Below are positions 55,628-63,916 of a stretch of 64,000 bases of DNA, piece by piece. The position numbers were made by a program, and so were the translations under genes. Origin of the DNA: Hoeflea sp. YIM 152468 (GTDB taxonomy: Bacteria; Pseudomonadota; Alphaproteobacteria; Rhizobiales; Rhizobiaceae); the NCBI RefSeq assembly GCF_029210485.1, contig NZ_JARGET010000012.1:116330-180329 (forward strand), read 5' to 3'. How positions within the stretch are numbered: the first letter of the stretch is position 1; each line of letters opens with the position of its first letter. Below the pieces are notes generated by a model. It saw only the letters and a program-made list of their open reading frames with translations. It searched no databases and had not been told where the DNA came from.

Positions 55628-56977
55628 ATGAAGATCAGCCATACCGAGGGCGAATCAAACCAGTCGGCGGCGCGCAGGGCCTGGGCCGCCAGGCATCCCG
55701 ACGCCGTCACCCGCGATCTGCTGGCCCGTGATGGCGACGCCTTTATGCACCAATCCCTGTCCAGCCCTTGCGTCTCCACCATCGCCAGGGCGGACGGTAT
55801 CTGGATCGAGGATACCGCAGGCCGGCGCTTTATGGATTTTCACGGCAATTCCGTGCATCACATCGGTTATGGCCACCCCCGCCTGATTGCCGCGATCAAG
55901 GACCAGCTCGACACATTGTCGTTTGCGCCCCGCCGGTTTACCAATGAACCCGCGGTGCAACTGGCCGAAAAACTGGGCCAGATCGCCCCGGCTGATTTGT
56001 CAAAGGTGTTGTTTACCACCGGCGGGTCCGATGCCAACGAGGTGGCGTTGAAAATCGCCCGCGCCGCCACCGGGCGGTTCAAGACCATCAGCTTCTGGGA
56101 TGCGTTCCACGGCGCGGGCTTTGGCGCAGCTAGCGTGGGCGGCGAAGCGACGTTCCGCAGCCATATCGCGGGGCCGCTGTTGCCCGGCGCCGAACATGTT
56201 GCCCCCTTCAACTGCTACCGGTGTCCTTATAATCACGCAGGACCAGATACCTGCGGGCTGGCTTGCGCCGGCATGATCGACTTCGTGCTTGGCCGCGAAA
56301 CCGATGTGGCGGCGGTGATCGCCGAACCGATGCGCGCCGTGCCCGTGGTGCCGCCGCCGGGATTCTGGAAGCAGGTGCGGGCGGCTTGCGACCGTCATGG
56401 CGCGCTGCTGATCATGGATGAGATTCCAACCGGACTGGGCAAGACCGGCCGCATGTTTGCCTTTGATCATGATGAAGTGATCCCGGACATCGTGACCCTT
56501 GGCAAGGCCCTTGGCGGAGGCGTGCTGCCCATCGCCGCCGTGATCGCCCGCAAGGACCTTGATGTCTGCGGCGATTTTGCCATTGGCCATTACACTCACG
56601 AGAAGAACCCCGTGACCGCCCGTGCCGCCCTGACCACCTTGCAGATCATCGAGGATGAAGGGCTGGTGGAGCGCAGCGCGACCCTCGGCGCCCACGCGCT
56701 GCACCGGCTGCAGGCGTTCGCATCCCGCAGTCCCTATGTCGGCGATGTGCGGGGCAGGGGACTGATGTTCGGGGTGGAGATTGTCGAGGACCGTGCCTCC
56801 AGAGTCGAGGCGCGCGACCGGGCCGAACGCATCTATTACCGCTGTCTTGAGGCGGGGCTGTCTTTCAAGATCAGCGCGGGCTGTGTGCTGACGCTGTCAC
56901 CGCCCCTGACCATTGCGCTTGAAGAGCTTGACCACGCAATCAGCATCGTGGAAACCGCCATTCTGGCGGAGCCATGA
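55628..56977 (+). CDS. pbfA: PbfA-like PLP enzyme, probable (R)-1-hydroxy-2-aminoethylphosphonate ammonia-lyase
   Basis: A 449-aa class III aminotransferase-fold protein. Motifs are DTAGRRFMDFHGNSVHHIGYGHPRLIAAI, LFTTGGSDANEVALKIARAATGR, ISFWDAFHGAGFGA, LIMDEIPTGLGKTGRMFAF and the PLP-Lys in VTLGKALGGGVLPIAAV. It resembles PbfA, the lyase that converts hydroxylated AEP to phosphonoacetaldehyde and ammonia and is often found in phnWAY clusters (established in Vibrio). A Cys-rich insert (CYRCPYNHAGPDTCGLAC) is of interest. It starts 27 bp after a strong terminator and overlaps the next gene by 4 bp. Family fold is certain; PbfA activity is likely but rests on context and similarity. Confidence 0.82.
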   Translation: MKISHTEGESNQSAARRAWAARHPDAVTRDLLARDGDAFMHQSLSSPCVSTIARADGIWIEDTAGRRFMDFHGNSVHHIGYGHPRLIAAIKDQLDTLSFAPRRFTNEPAVQLAEKLGQIAPADLSKVLFTTGGSDANEVALKIARAATGRFKTISFWDAFHGAGFGAASVGGEATFRSHIAGPLLPGAEHVAPFNCYRCPYNHAGPDTCGLACAGMIDFVLGRETDVAAVIAEPMRAVPVVPPPGFWKQVRAACDRHGALLIMDEIPTGLGKTGRMFAFDHDEVIPDIVTLGKALGGGVLPIAAVIARKDLDVCGDFAIGHYTHEKNPVTARAALTTLQIIEDEGLVERSATLGAHALHRLQAFASRSPYVGDVRGRGLMFGVEIVEDRASRVEARDRAERIYYRCLEAGLSFKISAGCVLTLSPPLTIALEELDHAISIVETAILAEP

Positions 56978-57813
56978 CCACCTTCGCCCTGGCCATCGTG
57001 CTGTTTTCGGCGCTGCTGCATGCAGGCTGGAACGCGATGCTGAAGGCGGTCGATGACCGGGCAGGAGTTCTGGGGGCTGTGTCGCTGGCCCATGCCCTGG
57101 TCGGAGTGGTGTTGATAGCCCTGTCACCGCTGCCGGCCTTGGCAAGCTGGCCGTCGATCATCATCTCGACGCTGGTGCATTATGCCTATTACCTGCTCCT
57201 GTTCCGCGCGTATCGTCACGGCGACCTGAGCCAGGTCTACCCCATCTCGCGCGGGCTCGCCCCGGCCATTGTCGCGTTTTCTGCCTGGATGCTGATCGAC
57301 GAAACCCTGGCGCCGCTGGCGGTGGCGGGGCTGGTTGCGATTACGGCCGGAATCTGCCTGCTGGCATTGCAACGCGGCGCTGCAGCGGCACCGCGCAGCA
57401 CCCTTGGGTTTGCGGTGCTTCTGGGTCTGTGTATCGGCGCTTATTCCACGGCCGACGGCATCGGCATCAGGCTGGCCGGAACGGCCACCGGATACATGGG
57501 CTGGCTGTTCCTGTGCGAGGCGCCGGTGCCGCTGATGATTGCGCTTCACCGCCGCCGAAACCGGGGCCAGTTTGCACCACGCACCTTGGTCTATGGTCTG
57601 TTGGGCGGGATGGCAGCCGTTACCGCATACGGGCTGGTGCTGTATGTCAAAACCATTGCCCCGCTCGGCGCGGTTTCGGCGGTGCGCGAATCCAGTGTCA
57701 TCATCGCCGCGCTGATCGGGGTCTTTGTCTTTGGCGAACGGCCATGGCCGGGCCGTATCCTGGCCTCCATTGTCGTCGCCTTGGGCGTTGTGGCGCTAAC
57801 GTGGGCAGGATAG
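56974..57813 (+). CDS. EamA-family (DMT) transporter in AEP cluster
   Basis: A 279-aa inner-membrane protein with two EamA repeats and about nine to ten helices: FSALLHAGWNAMLKAVDDRAGVLG, YPISRGLAPAIVAFSAWMLIDETLAPLAV, and APLGAVSAVRESSVIIAALIGVFVFGERPWPGRILASIVV. Its ATG overlaps the pbfA stop (ATGA), so it is co-translated with the lyase. It may move an AEP-related compound or alanine or another by-product, but the substrate is not evident. AepXVW is the more obvious uptake route. Confidence 0.82.
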   Translation: MTTFALAIVLFSALLHAGWNAMLKAVDDRAGVLGAVSLAHALVGVVLIALSPLPALASWPSIIISTLVHYAYYLLLFRAYRHGDLSQVYPISRGLAPAIVAFSAWMLIDETLAPLAVAGLVAITAGICLLALQRGAAAAPRSTLGFAVLLGLCIGAYSTADGIGIRLAGTATGYMGWLFLCEAPVPLMIALHRRRNRGQFAPRTLVYGLLGGMAAVTAYGLVLYVKTIAPLGAVSAVRESSVIIAALIGVFVFGERPWPGRILASIVVALGVVALTWAG

Positions 57814-57845
57814 GGCGAATATATCGCGCCAACTTATGCAATTAT

Positions 57846-57867
57846 AAAATAAATAGATTTTACTTAT
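57846..57867 (+). promoter_or_regulatory. Candidate shared operator upstream of aepX
   Basis: AAAATAA, four bases, ATTTTAC and TTAT. The same blocks occur with a two-base spacer upstream of phnW (51507-51526). It is 165 bp before aepX, in an AT-rich stretch following the EamA gene stop. Confidence 0.45.
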
Positions 57868-58031
57868 TCTTGAAGGATTTCCAATCTCACGTTTGTGAAG
57901 GGTTCTTTCTTGTGTCACGCTACTGTCGCACGTTCACTACAGAAGGAGCCTGATCGGCCACGGGGGAACTGCCGGGATCACCGGCGCAATAACCGCCGAC
58001 AAATAACATCCAACCCAACAGGGGAATGACC

Positions 58032-59054
58032 ATGACAAGAACATCTTTTCTATGCATGAGTGTTGCGGCCTCGGCGCTGTTCGTGAACGCTGCATTCGCT
58101 GACACCGAACTGACTGTCTACACTGCCGTCGAGGCTGAAGACCTTGCTCGCTACGCAGCAACCTTCAATGAGGATCACCCGGACATCAAGATCAACTGGG
58201 TGCGCGATTCGACCGGGGTCATCACCGCCAAACTGCTGGCTGAGAAGAACAACCCACAGGCCGATGTGGTCTGGGGACTTGCGGCTACCTCACTCCTGGT
58301 GCTCAAGACCGAAGACATGCTCGCACCCTATGGCGCGGAAGGGCTGGACAAGCTTTCCGCCAGTTTCCGCGACTCCGACACCCCGCCATCCTGGGTGGGT
58401 ATGGACGCCTGGGTTGCCGCGGTCTGCTACAATACCGTTGAGGGCGAAAAGCTTGGCCTGACTGCGCCGGCGAGCTGGATGGACCTGACAAAGCCGGAAT
58501 ATGCAGGCCATGTGGTCATGCCGAACCCGGCCTCTTCCGGTACCGGCTTCCTTGACGTTTCTTCCTGGCTGCAGATCTTTGGCGAGGAAAAGGGGTGGGA
58601 GTACATGGACGGGCTGCACCAGAACGTCGCCGCCTATACCCATTCCGGATCCAAACCTTGCAAGATGGCTGCGTCCGGAGAAACCGTGATCGGCATCTCG
58701 TTCGCCTTCCGCGGCGCCAAATCCAAGGCCGAGGGCGCGCCGATCGACATTATCATCCCGTCCGAGGGCGTGGGCTGGGACATGGAAGCAACTGCAATCA
58801 TTGCAGGCACAGCCAACGAAGAGGCTGCGAAGACACTGCTGGACTGGTCGATCACTCCCAAGGCGATGGAGATGTACAATGTCGGTTACGCCGTGGTGGG
58901 CATTCCCGGCATCGCCAAGCCTGTGGACTATTTCCCCGAAGGCATCACCGATGCAATGATCGACAACGATTTCGAATGGGCCGCCAACAACCGCAGCCAG
59001 ATCCTCGAAGAATGGGCCAAGCGGTACGACACCAAGTCCGAACCCAAGGGCTGA
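58032..59054 (+). CDS. aepX: AepX-like 2-aminoethylphosphonate-binding protein
   Basis: A 340-aa periplasmic binding protein of the FbpA/PhnS2 type. The signal peptide is MTRTSFLCMSVAASALFVNAAFA; the mature protein begins DTELTVYTAVEAEDLARYAATFNEDHPDIKINWV. Further family features are EKNNPQADVVWGLAATSL, ASWMDLTKPEYAGHVVMPNPASSGTGFLDVSSWLQ and DWSITPKAMEMYNVGYAVVGIP. I chose the second ATG (58032) because AGGGGA lies 6 bp upstream; the first ATG at 58026 is too close. It leads the aepXVW importer that brings AEP to the phn enzymes. AEP specificity is inferred from family resemblance and cluster. Confidence 0.9.
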   Translation: MTRTSFLCMSVAASALFVNAAFADTELTVYTAVEAEDLARYAATFNEDHPDIKINWVRDSTGVITAKLLAEKNNPQADVVWGLAATSLLVLKTEDMLAPYGAEGLDKLSASFRDSDTPPSWVGMDAWVAAVCYNTVEGEKLGLTAPASWMDLTKPEYAGHVVMPNPASSGTGFLDVSSWLQIFGEEKGWEYMDGLHQNVAAYTHSGSKPCKMAASGETVIGISFAFRGAKSKAEGAPIDIIIPSEGVGWDMEATAIIAGTANEEAAKTLLDWSITPKAMEMYNVGYAVVGIPGIAKPVDYFPEGITDAMIDNDFEWAANNRSQILEEWAKRYDTKSEPKG

Positions 59055-59081
59055 TCCGTTTCGTTTGATCTTCGGAGCCAG

Positions 59082-59104
59082 GGGACGCCGCATCGCGGCG
59101 TCCC
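59082..59104 (+). promoter_or_regulatory. Intercistronic hairpin between aepX and aepV
   Basis: A perfect 10-bp stem GGGACGCCGC / GCGGCGTCCC with loop ATC, without a T tract. Such hairpins commonly protect the upstream mRNA so that the binding protein is made in excess over ATPase and permease. Confidence 0.7.
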
Positions 59105-59132
59105 GCCCTTTGCCCTATCCGGAAAGCCAGTC

Positions 59133-60224
59133 ATGCCAAACAATGCCGATGCCTACCTTGAAATCAAAGATCTGTGGAAAGCGTTTGGCGTCTTTCTGGC
59201 ACTCAAAGACATCAATCTTGTTATCGGCAAAGGCGAATTTGTCTGTTTCCTTGGGCCATCGGGGTGCGGCAAGACAACGCTTCTGCGCGCCGTGGCGGGC
59301 TTGGACCCGCAGACGCGCGGGCAGATCCATCAGGGCGGACAGGATATTTCGAACCTGCCGACCTCGAAACGCGATTACGGAATCGTGTTTCAATCCTATG
59401 CGTTGTTTCCCAACCTGACCGTGGCGCGCAATATAGCCTTCGGGCTGGAAAACACGGGCCGCCCGAAGCAGGAAATCAAGACCCGCGTCGCCGACCTTCT
59501 GGCGCTGGTCGGTTTGCCCGAGCAGGCGGAGAAATACCCCGCGCAGCTTTCCGGCGGTCAGCAACAGCGCATTGCCCTCGCGCGCGCCATTGCCATCGAT
59601 CCCGGCCTGTTGCTGCTCGACGAACCGCTGTCGGCGCTGGATGCCAAGGTGCGGGTCCATCTGCGCCATGAAATCAAGGAATTGCAGCGCAAGCTCGGGG
59701 TGACCACGATCATGGTCACGCATGATCAGGAAGAAGCGCTTTCGATGGCCGACCGCATTGTGGTGATGAACCACGGCACGGTCGAACAGGTTGGAACCCC
59801 GACCGAGATTTACCGCCAACCCGCCACCCTGTTCGTTGCCGATTTCATTGGCGAGACCAACAAGGTCGCCACCACCTACAGCGGCGGGCGGGTCACCCTG
59901 GGGTCGGTCTCATTGAGCACCGAGATGAAGGGCGTGGCCGAAGGCGCTTCCGTCACTGTGGCGGTGCGGCCCGAAGATGTGGTGCCGCATCTGTCCACCG
60001 AAGCAGGGGAAGGGGCGGCCAACCTGTTGCCCGCGCAGCTGGTGGACATGGAGTTCCTCGGTTCTTTCTGGCGCTGCCGTCTGCAATCGGACATTCTGGG
60101 CGGGCAGGAGCTGATCGCCAACTTCTCCATCAATGCAGTGCGGCGGCTCGATCTGAAGCCGGGGCTCGACATGGCGGTGGAACTTCCGGCGGAACGCGTT
60201 CTCGTGTTTGCGGAAGGGGCGTAA
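59133..60224 (+). CDS. aepV: AepV-like ABC transporter ATPase for AEP
   Basis: A 363-aa ATPase of the PotA/FbpC (CUT-like) type. Walker A is GPSGCGKTT (about residues 46-54), the Q-loop is VFQSYALFPNLTVARNI, the signature is LSGGQQQRIALARAI, Walker B is LLLLDEPLSALD, and the H-loop is IMVTHDQEEALSMAD. A TOBE domain follows (about 280-360, VAVRPEDVVPHLS ... MEFLGSFWRCRL). It lies between the AEP-binding protein and a double permease, with 1 bp separating it from aepW. Confidence 0.92.
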   Translation: MPNNADAYLEIKDLWKAFGVFLALKDINLVIGKGEFVCFLGPSGCGKTTLLRAVAGLDPQTRGQIHQGGQDISNLPTSKRDYGIVFQSYALFPNLTVARNIAFGLENTGRPKQEIKTRVADLLALVGLPEQAEKYPAQLSGGQQQRIALARAIAIDPGLLLLDEPLSALDAKVRVHLRHEIKELQRKLGVTTIMVTHDQEEALSMADRIVVMNHGTVEQVGTPTEIYRQPATLFVADFIGETNKVATTYSGGRVTLGSVSLSTEMKGVAEGASVTVAVRPEDVVPHLSTEAGEGAANLLPAQLVDMEFLGSFWRCRLQSDILGGQELIANFSINAVRRLDLKPGLDMAVELPAERVLVFAEGA

Positions 60225-60225
60225 G

Positions 60226-62229
60226 ATGTCGGATGCAACCCTTCCTGCCGGCCGCGCGGTCAAGCTGAAACTGGATCGCGACGGCGCGATCAAGCGCGCC
60301 TTCATGGCGGTGATCGCATTGTATCTGATCGTGGCTCTGGCGCTTCCGCTTTACGCCATGCTGTCCAAGAGCTTTGTCACCTACAGCTTTGACCTTGCGC
60401 GCTATGAATTCCAGGTCAGCGACGAAGCGGGGAATTTCGGACCGCCGCAAACCGCCGCCGCCATCAACGCCGAGCTGGGCGTGTTTGACGCCGATGATCT
60501 GCGATCGTCGTCGGACGGCCGGCTCGCTGCGACCGCGTTCTTTCCGGATTTCAGTTTTCGCAGTCCGGTGAAATACCGTATTCGCGGCACCGGGCCGGAT
60601 GCGCCCTATCTGGTCGGGCTGGACCTGCAAAACACCACCGAATGGAAGGAGTTTGACGGCAACACTTTCCGCCGCATCAATCTGCGCCCGGTCAAATCGG
60701 TGGGCGTGCAGAACTATTCCGAGTATTTTTCCAACCCGGCCTTGTTTTCCTCGATCCAGAACTCGGTCTTTATCGCGGTGATCAGCACCGTGCTGACCGT
60801 GGTGGCGGCTTTCGGCTTCGCCTATTCGCTCAACCGAAGTCTGATGCGCTTCAAGGGGTTTTTCAAACTGGTCGCAATGATGCCGATCCTCGTGCCATCG
60901 CTGCTGCCCGGTATCGCGCTGATCTATCTTTTCGGCAATCAGGGCATGCTCAAATCGCTGATGATGGGGCACAGCATCTACGGGCCGATAGGCATCGTCA
61001 TCGGATCGGTGTTCTTCACCTTTCCCCATGCGCTGATCATCATCTCGACTGCGTTGTCGATTGCGGACCAACGCCAGTATGAAGCAGCGGAATCCTTGCG
61101 CGCCAGCAGATGGCGAACCTTCTGGACCGTGACCATTCCCGGCGCGCGCTACGGCCTGATCTCGGCGGCGTTCGTGACCTTCACGCTGGTCATCACCGAT
61201 TTCGGCCTGCCCAAGGTGATCGGCGGGCAGTACAATGTGCTGGCGATCGACATCTACAAGCAGGTGATCGGCCAGCAGAATTTCGAAATGGGGGCGGTGG
61301 TCTCTGTGGTCTTGCTGATTCCTGCGGTGCTGGCGTTCATCGTCGACCGGCAGGTGCAGAAAAAACAGGTGTCGCTGCTTTCGGCCCGGTCGGTTCCCTT
61401 CCAGCCAAAACCGAACAAGACATTCGAGGCACTGTGCCTGATGTGGTGCGGGGTGATGGCGGTCTTCATCCTCGGGCTGATTCTCGTATGCCAATTTGCG
61501 GCGTTGGTTCAGTTCTGGCCCTATGATTTGAGCCTCAGCCTGAAGAACTACGATTTCAACCGCACCGATGGCGGCGGCTGGGATGCCTACACCAACTCGA
61601 TCCAGTTGGCGCTGATGACCGCGGTTTTCGGCACGCTGATCGTCTTCACCGGCGCGTATATGGTGGAAAAGATCGACGGCTTCAAAACCGGGCGCGGGAT
61701 GTTTCAGTTCCTGGCAATGTTGCCGATGGCGGTGCCGGGGATGGTGCTCGGACTGGCCTATATCTTCTTCTTCAACGATCCGGCCAATCCGTTGAATGCA
61801 ATTTACGGCACCATGACGATCCTGGTTGTCTCGACCGTGACGCATTTTTATACGGTCGGTCATTTGACCGCGCTGACAGCGTTGAAGCAGATCGATGCCG
61901 AGTTCGAGCCGGTGGCAAGCTCCCTGCGTCAACCGTTTTACCGCTTGTTTGCCCGGGTGACTGTGCCGGTCTGCCTGCCTGCGATCCTGGACATCTCGAT
62001 CTATCTGTTTGTCAACGCGATGACGACCGTGTCGGCGGTGGTGTTTCTGTATTCCACACATACGACGCTGGCCTCGGTGGCGGTGCTGAACATGGATGAT
62101 GCGGGCGATATTGCGCCCGCGGCGGCAATGGGAATGATGATATTCTACACCAACGCCGGCGCCCGCCTGTTGCACATGCTGGCTTCGCGCAGGATTCTGC
62201 GCAGAACGCAAAGCTGGCGCGGGCGGTAA
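60226..62229 (+). CDS. aepW: AepW-like fused double permease for AEP
   Basis: A 667-aa permease made of two fused transmembrane domains, each ending in an EAA loop: EAAESLRASRWRTFWTVTIPGARYGLI in the first half and FEPVASSLRQPFYRLFARVTVPVCLPAIL in the second. About twelve hydrophobic helices are visible, with an extra periplasmic loop of roughly 120 residues after helix 1 (RYEFQVSDEAGNFGPPQ onward). This is the usual layout of PhnU2/AepW permeases. The ATG at 60226 follows GGAAGGGGCG. It completes the AEP importer and follows aepV without a gap. Confidence 0.92.
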   Translation: MSDATLPAGRAVKLKLDRDGAIKRAFMAVIALYLIVALALPLYAMLSKSFVTYSFDLARYEFQVSDEAGNFGPPQTAAAINAELGVFDADDLRSSSDGRLAATAFFPDFSFRSPVKYRIRGTGPDAPYLVGLDLQNTTEWKEFDGNTFRRINLRPVKSVGVQNYSEYFSNPALFSSIQNSVFIAVISTVLTVVAAFGFAYSLNRSLMRFKGFFKLVAMMPILVPSLLPGIALIYLFGNQGMLKSLMMGHSIYGPIGIVIGSVFFTFPHALIIISTALSIADQRQYEAAESLRASRWRTFWTVTIPGARYGLISAAFVTFTLVITDFGLPKVIGGQYNVLAIDIYKQVIGQQNFEMGAVVSVVLLIPAVLAFIVDRQVQKKQVSLLSARSVPFQPKPNKTFEALCLMWCGVMAVFILGLILVCQFAALVQFWPYDLSLSLKNYDFNRTDGGGWDAYTNSIQLALMTAVFGTLIVFTGAYMVEKIDGFKTGRGMFQFLAMLPMAVPGMVLGLAYIFFFNDPANPLNAIYGTMTILVVSTVTHFYTVGHLTALTALKQIDAEFEPVASSLRQPFYRLFARVTVPVCLPAILDISIYLFVNAMTTVSAVVFLYSTHTTLASVAVLNMDDAGDIAPAAAMGMMIFYTNAGARLLHMLASRRILRRTQSWRGR

Positions 62230-62314
62230 GGGGCGCGGGGCTGCGGCCTCCCCCTGCATCGGTCGTCTGGCATTTGCATCAGACTCGCAGATGCGCCACC
62301 TTGATGGGGCGCGG

Positions 62315-62355
62315 CCAGTCTTGCGCCCAACCAGTCTTGCACCCAGCCAGTCTGG
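62315..62355 (+). repeat. Tandem 16-bp repeat between aepW and the alcohol dehydrogenase gene
   Basis: CCAGTCTTGCGCCCAA (62315-62330) and CCAGTCTTGCACCCAG (62331-62346) differ at two positions, and a third partial copy begins CCAGTCTGG. It is a short tandem array in the 222-bp gap and is too small for a CRISPR. Confidence 0.75.
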
Positions 62356-62451
62356 TGCAAGCGATCGACTGTGCGACGCTGTGAGACCCGGATCTGTTGA
62401 TCCCGACCTTCCGCCGTCACGTGTCACAGGACTTTTCCAGGAGAATTCCTA

Positions 62452-63609
62452 ATGTCGCCGTTTGTTTTCAACACCACCAGAAGCATCCGGTTCGGGGCCG
62501 GTTCGCTCGGCAGCATCGGAAGCCTGGCACGGGCTGTCATTGGCGCGCGCGTCTGTGTGGTCACGGATGCGGGAATGATGGCGACGGGCATCGTCGAGCA
62601 GGCGGTGGCCACGCTCAAGGCTCACGGAGTCGTGGTGACGCTGTACTCCGGGGTTCAGGCCGATCCGCCGGAAGCGGTGATCCGGGAGGCGGCTGACATC
62701 GTCCGCTCGGCGGCTGTTGACGGGGTGATCGGCCTTGGCGGTGGCTCGTCGCTCGATGTGGCCAAGCTGGTGGCACTTCTCGGCGTTGGCAAAGAAGAGT
62801 TGAAATCGATGTATGGGGTTGAAAAAGCCAAGGGGCCGCGGCTGCCGCTGATCCTGGTGCCGACCACAGCGGGCACCGGATCAGAGGTGACGCCGATTTC
62901 GATTGTCACCACAGGGGCCGCGGAGAAAATGGGGGTGGTCTCGCAGGTGCTGCTGCCGGATGTCGCGCTGCTTGATCCCGAACTCACCTATGGCCTTCCG
63001 CCGCAGGTGACGGCCGCAACCGGTATCGATGCCATGGTGCATGCGATCGAAGCCTATGCATCAGCCAGCGCCAACAACAACCCGCTGTCGCGGCTGCTGG
63101 CAAAACAGGCGCTCGAACTGATGGGGCCTACCCTGCTCAAGGCGGTGCAAAACGGCGCCGATGTGGATGCCAGGGCGGATATGCTGCTGGGCTCGATGCT
63201 GGCAGGCCAGGCCTTTGCCAATTCACCGGTGGCGGCGGTTCATGCGCTGGCCTATCCCCTGGGCGGGCATTTTCACATTCCGCACGGGCTGTCGAATGCG
63301 CTGGTGCTGCCGCATGTGCTGCGCTTCAATGCGGCGACTGCGCATCAGGCCTATGTGGATCTGGCGCCGCATGTGTTTCCCGAGCTCACGTCCTTTCAGG
63401 GGCAGGAGCGGGTGGCACTGTTTTGCGACAGGCTGGCCGATCTGTCCGCCGCATGCGGTCTGCCGCAAACCCTGCGCGAGATGGGAATCGGCGAGGACTG
63501 GTTGCCGAAACTTGCCCGGGACGCGATGAACCAGACGCGGTTGCTGGTCAACAATCCGCGTCCGGTCACCGAATCCGACGCCCTGGCGATTTACCGCGCA
63601 GCCTTCTGA
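62452..63609 (+). CDS. Iron-containing alcohol dehydrogenase
   Basis: A 385-aa group III (Fe-type) alcohol dehydrogenase. The NAD loop is GLGGGSSLDVAKLVALL (about residues 96-112), with PTTAGTGSEVTPISIV following. Metal ligands are seen in ATGIDAMVHAIEAY (Asp and His) and HALAYPLGGHFHIPHGLSNALVLPHV (two His). It lies 222 bp after aepW, in line with the AEP genes. Fe-ADHs accompany phosphonate genes in several bacteria and some reduce phosphonoacetaldehyde to 2-hydroxyethylphosphonate, so it might act as an aldehyde safety valve; substrate is not shown by sequence. AGGAG precedes the ATG. Confidence 0.88.
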   Translation: MSPFVFNTTRSIRFGAGSLGSIGSLARAVIGARVCVVTDAGMMATGIVEQAVATLKAHGVVVTLYSGVQADPPEAVIREAADIVRSAAVDGVIGLGGGSSLDVAKLVALLGVGKEELKSMYGVEKAKGPRLPLILVPTTAGTGSEVTPISIVTTGAAEKMGVVSQVLLPDVALLDPELTYGLPPQVTAATGIDAMVHAIEAYASASANNNPLSRLLAKQALELMGPTLLKAVQNGADVDARADMLLGSMLAGQAFANSPVAAVHALAYPLGGHFHIPHGLSNALVLPHVLRFNAATAHQAYVDLAPHVFPELTSFQGQERVALFCDRLADLSAACGLPQTLREMGIGEDWLPKLARDAMNQTRLLVNNPRPVTESDALAIYRAAF

Positions 63610-63916
63610 TCGCTGCCGGGGCGGCTGCCCGGATGGTTTGACGAGAGGATGAACACCGTGCGGCGGCGGACAGGCTGAGATGGGGCGTCCCCGGTCGCTG
63701 CGGACTGAGAGCCGCCATGCCTGCAATATGGGTTAGGAAGGGGAGGGATGCGAAACGCAAATCCGCCCCCCTCTCGGCTTATCCTGCGGTGACGCCGGCA
63801 TCGGGTGTCCCCGGGAAAACCGCGATCTCGCCTGAGCACCCTGTATCCCGTTGAAAATCTGCAGAAAACCGCGATGTTCATGCGGGTTCGCGGCGGGGAA
63901 ACCGCGGTTTTCCCGC
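63610..63916. other. Gap with no recognisable gene before the rRNA-type promoter
   Basis: About 300 bases follow the alcohol dehydrogenase. I see no gene. Near the 3' side AAACCGCGGTTTT (63898-63911) is a small palindrome. No clear terminator with a T tract follows the alcohol dehydrogenase gene. Confidence 0.4.

Noticed and set aside
62315..62355. CRISPR-like repeat
   Set aside because: The units are directly adjacent without spacers, only 16 bp, and there are no cas genes.
60130..62427. 765-residue open frame antisense to aepW
   Set aside because: Arg/His/Gln-rich low-information sequence fully overlapping a strongly supported permease gene.
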